A stretch of 10,787 nucleotides of DNA, taken from Massilia sp. UBA2709. Lineage in GTDB: Bacteria; Pseudomonadota; Gammaproteobacteria; Burkholderiales; Burkholderiaceae_D. The position numbers and the translations under genes are program-made. The stretch is taken from contig DEKZ01000174.1 of assembly GCA_002354135.1 (NCBI GenBank), forward strand, positions 1-10,787, read 5' to 3'. This document shows, one piece after another, positions 6,177 to 10,787 of the stretch. The first letter of the stretch is position 1. Each line of letters begins with the position of its first letter. Under the pieces are notes generated by a model. That model was given only the letters and a program-made list of their open reading frames with translations, had not been told where the DNA came from and searched no databases.

Positions 6177-6650
6177 ATGAATGCGGCCCTGTTCGTACTG
6201 GCCTTTTGCGTAGGACTCTTTATTTCGGTGCAGGCGGCCGTCAATAGCCAGCTGGCCAATGCCCTGCAGGCCAATTCGGTAGTGGCGGCCTTTATCTCCT
6301 TCAGCGTCGGCACGGTGGTGCTCGGCATCGCGGCCTTTGCCCGGGGCGGCGTCGGCGAGGCCTTCGGCGCGCTGGCCCAGCAACCGCTGTGGAAGCTGAG
6401 CGGCGGCCTGCTCGGCGCGGCCTTCGTCTTCGGCACCGTGTTCCTGGCGCCGCGCATCGGCCTGCTCAACCTGGTCGTGCTGGTGATTGCCGGCCAGCTC
6501 ATGATGTCGATGGCGATCGATAACTTTGGCCTGGTTAACATGGCGGTACGCAAGGTCTCCGGCGTCCGCATGGCCGGCGCCCTGGTGGTGGTGGCAGGTG
6601 TCGCGCTCACTATCTTCGGCGACAAGATCGTTGCAGCTTTGGGACGCTGA
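6177..6650 (+). CDS. Small DMT-family membrane protein (YdcZ/DUF606)
   Basis: A 157-aa inner-membrane protein with five predicted transmembrane helices, at about residues 3-22, 33-54, 74-93, 96-115 and 131-148. The opening, with FISVQAAVNSQLANAL (15-30), the FSVGTVVL segment and the late RMAGALVVVAGVALT helix are typical of the DUF606/YdcZ branch of the drug/metabolite transporter superfamily. These are half-size relatives of EamA transporters that probably act as dimers; the transported substrate is unknown. The length is normal for the family. The ATG at 6177 has AAGGAAG six bases upstream. It is flanked by a divergent oxidoreductase and, 98 bases downstream, a gene with its own strong -10 element, so it is likely a single-gene unit. 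Export of a small metabolite or toxic compound is only an inference from the superfamily. Confidence 0.88.
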   Translation: MNAALFVLAFCVGLFISVQAAVNSQLANALQANSVVAAFISFSVGTVVLGIAAFARGGVGEAFGALAQQPLWKLSGGLLGAAFVFGTVFLAPRIGLLNLVVLVIAGQLMMSMAIDNFGLVNMAVRKVSGVRMAGALVVVAGVALTIFGDKIVAALGR

Positions 6651-6693
6651 ATAATTTCTCTCCAGCAGATGCAATTTCTGGCGGGCATGGTTT

Positions 6694-6699
6694 TATAAT
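6694..6699 (+). promoter_or_regulatory. -10 element (TATAAT) for the PilT-like gene
   Basis: A perfect TATAAT stands 50 bases before the ATG, in an AT-rich patch after the DMT-family gene. The -35 region is weak (TGCAAT at 6670, an 18-base spacer). A leader of about 43 bases is predicted. Confidence 0.55.
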
Positions 6700-6748
6700 G
6701 ATCGGCATTGTCTGAACGACACTTCGATTGATCAAAGAGCCACGCCAG

Positions 6749-7870
6749 ATGGAATACCACCAGTCCTCGCAAATCCCCACGCTGTCGTATATCGAGAATG
6801 AAGACCATCCGGTCTTCGGCACGCTGGTCGAGCAGATCCTGCACCTGCTCAATTCGCGCCTGGTGTTCTCGGACATCATCATCCACCAGAACAGCCCCTT
6901 GATGCTGCGCCAGCCGAAGGGGCTGGTAGCGGTGACGGATTCGCCGATCACGAAGGAAGAGCTGGAAGAGTTCTTCGACGTCATCGAGCCGAACTGGGCC
7001 GAGCGCATCGCCGACCGCGCCTTCGACCGCTCGATCGACCTGCACACCGCGCGCATCCGCGCCAACTGCTTCAGCTTCCAGGGCAAGAAGCGCCTGGGCT
7101 GCGTGATCCGCCGCTTCCCCAAGGAGCCGCTGCCGCTCGGCGAACTCGGCCTGTCCAGCGACGCCCAGGAATTCGCGCATTTGACCAGCGGCCTGGTGCT
7201 GATCATCGGCGACACCTGCCAGGGCAAGTCGACCACCATCGCCTCGATGATCGACGAGATCAACAAGCGCCGCTCGGGCCACATCATCACCATCGAGGAC
7301 CCGGTCGAGACCCTGATCCCCCAGCGTAAATGCATCATCACCCAGCGCGAAGTGGGCAAGGACGGCGACGTCGAGAGCTACTACCTGGGCGCGCTGGACG
7401 CGCTGCGCGAGCGCCCGGACGTGATCGTGATCGGCGAGATCCGCGACGCCCAGACCGCCCAGGAAGCAATGGCCCTGGCCGAATCCGGCCCGCTGGTGCT
7501 GGCCTCGCTGCACGCGCGCTCGACCGAGATGGGCCTGCAGAAGATGCAGCGCCTGCTGGGCAACACCGAGTCCCAGGCCCAGGCCCTGGCGCACGCCCTG
7601 CGCGGCGTGCTGTGCCAGGCGCTGCTGCCTTCGCTCGACGCCAACCGCTACCACCTGGCCACCGAATGCCTGACCGTCAACCCGGCCGTGGCGCGCCTGA
7701 TCGAAGCGGGCGACCTGGGCGCCCTGCGCACCCACATGAACAGCGGCCGCGATCCGGGCACCCACACGATGAACGCCTCGCTCGAGCAGCTGCTGGCCGG
7801 GCACAAGGTCAGCGTCGAGGATGCGCGCAACGCGACCACCGACCGCATCGGGTTCGCGGAGCTGGTGTGA
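6749..7870 (+). CDS. PilT/PilU-like type IV pilus/T2SS-family ATPase
   Basis: A 373-aa cytoplasmic secretion ATPase of the PilT/VirB11 group. Residues 1-125 resemble the PAS-like N-terminal domain. In the C-terminal RecA-like domain, the Walker A motif is GDTCQGKS (154-161), the Asp box is TIEDPVE (181-187), Walker B ends VIVIGEIRD with catalytic Glu230, and the His box is LASLHAR with His255. In pilus systems PilT-type hexamers drive pilus retraction. Two features are unusual: the P-loop has Cys-Gln where PilT proteins have Gly-Ser, and the conserved AIRNLIRE-like C-terminal segment is replaced by ARLIEAGDLGALRTHMN. No other pilus gene is nearby, so it is an orphan paralogue, perhaps a PilU-like accessory motor. 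The ATG at 6749 gives a normal PilT start; a TTG 21 bases upstream is less likely. The Shine-Dalgarno (AAAGAG) is weak. Confidence 0.88.
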   Translation: MEYHQSSQIPTLSYIENEDHPVFGTLVEQILHLLNSRLVFSDIIIHQNSPLMLRQPKGLVAVTDSPITKEELEEFFDVIEPNWAERIADRAFDRSIDLHTARIRANCFSFQGKKRLGCVIRRFPKEPLPLGELGLSSDAQEFAHLTSGLVLIIGDTCQGKSTTIASMIDEINKRRSGHIITIEDPVETLIPQRKCIITQREVGKDGDVESYYLGALDALRERPDVIVIGEIRDAQTAQEAMALAESGPLVLASLHARSTEMGLQKMQRLLGNTESQAQALAHALRGVLCQALLPSLDANRYHLATECLTVNPAVARLIEAGDLGALRTHMNSGRDPGTHTMNASLEQLLAGHKVSVEDARNATTDRIGFAELV

Positions 7871-7905
7871 TGGCGACCTGAAGCCCGGAGCGTACGCAGC
7901 AGGGG

Positions 7906-8556
7906 TTACTTGAAAATCCCGCGGGCAGTCAAGACCGTTTCTTTCTTCGCCTGAAACAAGTCATTGACGCTCGTGCCGAGCACGCAGTACGCGCGCCCTT
8001 CGCGTATCGCGAAATACTCGGCTGGAAAATGCTGTTCGACCTCCGGTGGATCCAGGTCGCCGAGCGGAAAGGAGACCGGTTCTGCGAATTGGACAGGGCG
8101 AGCATGCACTGTGCGGCGCGGAGGACGAACGTTTCCGTACGGATCGCCGCATCCATACCATTGCCCATCCGTGGCACGGTACAAGTCGACAAACTGGTAC
8201 TTCTCGTGCCGCCACGTGCCGTCCGCTCGCCGGCTTACGAACAAGAGCACGTTGTCGTAGCTCGAGAATGCCGGGGTTCCGTAGTGATCGTAGACGTCGA
8301 AGGTAATGATGTCGTCACGATAGCTGCCGTGCACGGTTTCGAGCACTCGATAAGTGGCGACATAGTAAACGTCCATGATGACGCAGTTGTCGCACTTCGG
8401 TGGATCCTCTTCGCTCAACCGGATCTTCTGGCCGATGAACGCCAGCAGATGCTCGCCGTTTGCCGTGTCGTTTTCGGTGGCCATGCTGAACGAGCAAAAT
8501 GCAGCCAGAGCGCAGGCAAGAACCGAGCGCAACATGCCTGTCGAAATCGTTCTCAT
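7906..8556 (-). CDS. Exported protein of unknown function
   Basis: A 216-aa protein that I cannot assign to a characterised family. Residues 1-26 look like a signal peptide (MRTISTG, hydrophobic LRSVLACALAAFCSFS, cleavage near SMA-TE). The mature part begins with NGEHLLAFIGQKI, has a CDNC pair (55-58), the stretch FDVYDHYGTPAFSSYDNVLLFVSR (86-109), then a WYGCGDPYG motif (133-141) and Cys191. Four mature cysteines suggest disulfides in the periplasm. It is probably last in a minus-strand run behind a DUF6624 gene. The ATG at 8556 was chosen because it gives the signal peptide and has AGGAG about 11 bases upstream. The frame is open to an ATG at 8658 that overlaps the DUF6624 stop as ATGA; that start would bury the signal peptide behind 34 residues. 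Base composition is lower in GC than in flanking genes. Confidence 0.72.
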   Translation of the reverse strand: MRTISTGMLRSVLACALAAFCSFSMATENDTANGEHLLAFIGQKIRLSEEDPPKCDNCVIMDVYYVATYRVLETVHGSYRDDIITFDVYDHYGTPAFSSYDNVLLFVSRRADGTWRHEKYQFVDLYRATDGQWYGCGDPYGNVRPPRRTVHARPVQFAEPVSFPLGDLDPPEVEQHFPAEYFAIREGRAYCVLGTSVNDLFQAKKETVLTARGIFK

Positions 8557-8654
8557 CAGATCAGGTGCTCCTGAAATGTAGGGGGGCGCCGCGGCGGATG
8601 GGCTTCTCGGCCAATTGCAGGCCTGCTTGAGGGGCAGTAATCGATCCAGCGCGG

Positions 8655-9290
8655 TCATCCCTTCTCTCGCTCAGCGTTTGTATCTGGACAATCAGGCGGA
8701 ATAAAACGCCTGCGTGCTTCGGCCTCGTATTCTTCGAGGCTTTGCAGCCCGACAGCCAGGCGGCGCCGGTTGACGAGTTCCCGGTCATCGACTGGCTCGA
8801 GCGCCAAATGGCAGCGATCGGACACGGTGAACTGCGTTCCATACTCTTGCGGGCGGCCCTCCCTGGCAGCGATACGGTCGGCAAGGTAGGCAAGATCGCG
8901 CGGCGCGGCGATACCGGCTTTGTCCGATGTTTCGAGCAGCGCTTTCGCCAGGCGCTGGAAGTCAGGGTCGCTGTCCGCATGCTGGGCCAGCAACCAGGCG
9001 GTGTGACTGTCCTGCTTCGTCCTGGGCCAACCACATGCCGCGATGATTTCCTTGAACTGCTTCAGGTTTGCGCCATCGATATCGCGCCAGCGCTTTTGTA
9101 CAACATCCTTTTCGGCGGCGCTGGCCTTCGGGTTCTGTTTGAGCACGTTCCACTCTTCCCGGATTTGCTGGTCGGCGCTGGCTAACTGATTCAATTGGGT
9201 GCCGACATGGTCGCAGTCGACTTGCTGGGCGATTGCCTGTAAGGCAACAGCAAACAAGGCGCAGAAAATGAGTTGTCTCTTCACAGGCAT
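8655..9290 (-). CDS. DUF6624 domain protein, exported
   Basis: A 211-aa protein with a signal peptide (residues 1-21; KR start, LIFCALFAVAL core, AIA-QQ). Residues 95-190 match what I know of DUF6624: HTAWLLAQHADSDPDFQ (96-112), a helical ALLETSDKAG, APRDLAYLADRIAAREGRPQEYGTQF (129-154), PVDDRELVNRRRLAVGL (166-182) and LEEYEA. The first part, residues 25-90, is helical with a basic WNVLKQNP and KRWRDIDGANLKQFKEII. The family has no established function; the conserved His and Asp/Arg residues could be a binding site, but this is speculation. The ATG overlaps the end of the upstream gene by 10 bases, which suggests translational coupling, and no good Shine-Dalgarno is seen. The stop codon overlaps a possible start of the next gene (ATGA). 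Confidence 0.78.
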   Translation of the reverse strand: MPVKRQLIFCALFAVALQAIAQQVDCDHVGTQLNQLASADQQIREEWNVLKQNPKASAAEKDVVQKRWRDIDGANLKQFKEIIAACGWPRTKQDSHTAWLLAQHADSDPDFQRLAKALLETSDKAGIAAPRDLAYLADRIAAREGRPQEYGTQFTVSDRCHLALEPVDDRELVNRRRLAVGLQSLEEYEAEARRRFIPPDCPDTNAEREKG

Positions 9291-9733
9291 GCTTTCGAGC
9301 TTGATGGTCTGACGTCGGTGGCTTCAGTTCGTAAAACTGCTCGACCTTCATAACGATTGAGCCAGCCTGTTGGTCCCCAGAGTCGCGAATGAAGCGCCGA
9401 GGGCGCGCCAGTACGCACCAGGGGCTCGCCGTCGACCTCGATCCAGATGCGCGGCTTCTTCTTGTTGAGCTCCTGGTCCAACCGGTACAGCGTATCGTTC
9501 AGCGCTCCCTCCACGCAGTACCTGACGACTTGTTGCAAGACTTCCTTCTGCTCATCAGAAACCGTCGAGATGAGCCTCTGGTACTCGCGGTGACCGGGCG
9601 AATCGAATTGGCCTCGGCATAGCCCCTGGATGCAGTCAATCGCGGTATTGCGAAAATTGCGGACGAGGAATTCGCCAAGAAAATCAATTTCTGTCGACCA
9701 GCGCTGCTCCCGAGTGCAAAGGTGAAAATACAA
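9281..9733 (-). CDS. Hypothetical protein, TTG start
   Basis: A 150-aa soluble protein without signal peptide or membrane helix, which I do not recognise with confidence. It has a helical first half (STEIDFLGEFLVRNFRNTAIDCI; SDEQKEVLQQVVRYCVEGALNDTL at 59-82), then a charged stretch, a short strand IWIEVDGEPLV and a Gly/Trp segment LWGPTGWLNRYEG (118-130). The helix-strand-'GW' order faintly recalls small families of conserved bacterial proteins, some near toxin-immunity genes, but this is only an impression. The start must be TTG at 9731-9733, because an in-frame TAA (the stop of the cytochrome gene) lies six codons upstream and no ATG occurs in the early frame. AAGGA stands 12 bases upstream. 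It overlaps the DUF6624 gene by 10 bases. The gene is possibly cotranscribed with both neighbours. Confidence 0.6.
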   Translation of the reverse strand: MYFHLCTREQRWSTEIDFLGEFLVRNFRNTAIDCIQGLCRGQFDSPGHREYQRLISTVSDEQKEVLQQVVRYCVEGALNDTLYRLDQELNKKKPRIWIEVDGEPLVRTGAPSALHSRLWGPTGWLNRYEGRAVLRTEATDVRPSSSKACL

Positions 9734-9748
9734 CCGCGAAATGCGTCC

Positions 9749-10787
9749 TTAATCCAGCGGTACCGCCCGATAACGATTCACCTGCGCGCTGGTCACCGGC
9801 GCCGCCGCATTCCCCCAGCTCGCCCGCAGCCAGGTGATCAGGGTCGCGGCCTGCGCGTCGTCCAGCACGTGGCTGAAGGGCGGCATGCCGTAGGGGCGGG
9901 GATTGCCGGCCGTGCCTGGCGGGAAGCCGCCGTTCAGCACGACGCGGATCGCGTTCACCGGTTCGTCGAGCGTCAGAGCGCGGTTGCCGGCGAGCGCGGG
10001 GTAGGGGCCGAGGCCCTCGCCGCGCTCGCCGTGGCAGGCGACGCAGTGCTGGCGGTACAGCTTTGCGCCTTCCTGCAGGACCTGTTCGGGAAGCTGGGGC
10101 GCTGGCGCGCGCTCGCGCGGCGCGCCGGCGGGCAGCGACTTCAGGTAGACCGCCATCGCGCCCAGGTCGTCGCGGCTCAGGTGCTGCAGGCTTTGCGCCA
10201 CCACCTCGGCCATCGGTCCGGTCACGCTGGCGCCGGGCGCCACGCCGGTGCCGAGTAATTGCACGATGTGTTCTTCCTTCCACTTGCCCAGTCCCGCCTC
10301 GGCGTCCGAGGTGAGCGAGGGCGCATACCAGCCGATCGTCGGAATCAGGCCGCCTTCCAGGCCCTCGTTTGAGGCGCCGAAGCGGTTGCGCGTGCTGTGG
10401 CAGGCGCTGCAGTGACCGAGTCCCTCGACCAGGTAGGCGCCGCGGTTCCAGCGCGCGTCGCGGCCGGTCTCGGGCTCGAACACGCCGGGCTTGAAGTAGA
10501 GCAGGCGCCATCCGGCCAGCGCGAGCTGGCTGTCGTAGGGGAAGCGCAGCGCGTGGGCGTGGTTCTGGACCTGGCGCGGCGGCAGGCTGCGCAGGTAGGC
10601 GAACAGGGCGTCCGAGTCGGCGCGCGAGACCTTGGTGTAGTTGGTGTAGGGGAAGGCCGGGTAGAGCAGGCGGCCATCCTTCGATTTTCCGTTGTGCAGG
10701 GCATGCCAGAAGTCGTCGGCGTTCCAGGCGCCGATGCCGGTCGTGCGGTCGGGCGTGATGTTGGGGGCGTACAGGGTGCCGAAGGGC
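9749..10787 (-). CDS. Multiheme membrane-type cytochrome c, N-terminus beyond window
   Basis: The 345 visible residues are the C-terminal part of a three-heme cytochrome c of the alcohol/gluconate dehydrogenase cytochrome-subunit type, which passes electrons from a periplasmic dehydrogenase to the quinone pool or oxidases. The frame is open to the right edge. The first domain's end shows APNITPDRTTGIGAWNADDF and LYPAFPYTNY (41-50). The second domain has CSACH (126-130) and the third CVACH (248-252), with Met192 and Met301 (YGMPPF) as likely axial ligands. The first CxxCH must lie outside the window. In the first domain the position where related subunits have Met (YPAMPY) is Phe45. The partner dehydrogenase genes are not in view. 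A 150-aa unknown gene starts 15 bases after the TAA stop, and no terminator separates them. An isoquinoline- or nicotinate-oxidoreductase cytochrome is a related alternative. Confidence 0.9.
   Translation of the reverse strand, partial: PFGTLYAPNITPDRTTGIGAWNADDFWHALHNGKSKDGRLLYPAFPYTNYTKVSRADSDALFAYLRSLPPRQVQNHAHALRFPYDSQLALAGWRLLYFKPGVFEPETGRDARWNRGAYLVEGLGHCSACHSTRNRFGASNEGLEGGLIPTIGWYAPSLTSDAEAGLGKWKEEHIVQLLGTGVAPGASVTGPMAEVVAQSLQHLSRDDLGAMAVYLKSLPAGAPRERAPAPQLPEQVLQEGAKLYRQHCVACHGERGEGLGPYPALAGNRALTLDEPVNAIRVVLNGGFPPGTAGNPRPYGMPPFSHVLDDAQAATLITWLRASWGNAAAPVTSAQVNRYRAVPLD

Noticed and set aside
6080..7804. A 574-codon minus-strand frame opposite the DMT and PilT-like genes
   Set aside because: It is low-complexity antisense sequence crossing a promoter region; both plus-strand genes have convincing motifs.
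7871..7905. Terminator between the PilT-like gene and the exported unknown protein
   Set aside because: The 35-base convergent gap has no stable hairpin or T-tract.
8029..9185. Plus-strand frames (8029-8574 and 8742-9185) within the islet
   Set aside because: The minus-strand readings have signal peptides, DUF6624 motifs and tight gene packing; the plus frames have none of these.

Overview
The window looks like a chromosomal stretch of a high-GC betaproteobacterium, probably Oxalobacteraceae of the Massilia/Duganella type. This is an inference from protein character and gene content: a phasin, PurU next to YaeQ, a PCu(A)C chaperone and a PilT-like ATPase. No rRNA, tRNA, CRISPR array, transposase, integrase or replication origin is visible.

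Left part (1-3640). The start of a phasin-type gene runs off the left edge on the minus strand, behind a zinc-independent NADP(H) oxidoreductase of the CurA / prostaglandin-reductase type. That gene faces away from purU (formyltetrahydrofolate deformylase), which is followed 18 bases later by yaeQ. A copper chaperone of the PCu(A)C family follows with its own TATAAT element.

Middle (3641-6650). The convergent gap after the chaperone holds a composite REP-like palindrome and a second hairpin. Then come two minus-strand genes: a secreted GIN-domain (DUF2807) protein with a nearly perfect 20-residue GSG repeat, and an Old Yellow Enzyme-family oxidoreductase. A 306-base divergent gap with clustered palindromes separates the latter from a small five-helix DMT-family (YdcZ/DUF606) membrane protein.

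Right part (6651-10787). A solitary PilT/PilU-like secretion ATPase with an unusual P-loop is read rightwards from a perfect TATAAT element. Facing it is a minus-strand run: a multiheme cytochrome c (start beyond the right edge), a 150-aa unknown protein with a TTG start, a DUF6624 protein and an exported unknown protein. The last three are tightly packed and appear lower in GC than their neighbours, so they look like a small accessory islet inserted among housekeeping genes.

How the genes work together: most are independent metabolic or envelope functions. The only credible operons are purU-yaeQ and the minus-strand run at 7906-9733, possibly read from the cytochrome gene. I found no convincing new multi-gene system; the 7906-9733 islet and the divergent PilT-like ATPase are the best candidates for a closer look.
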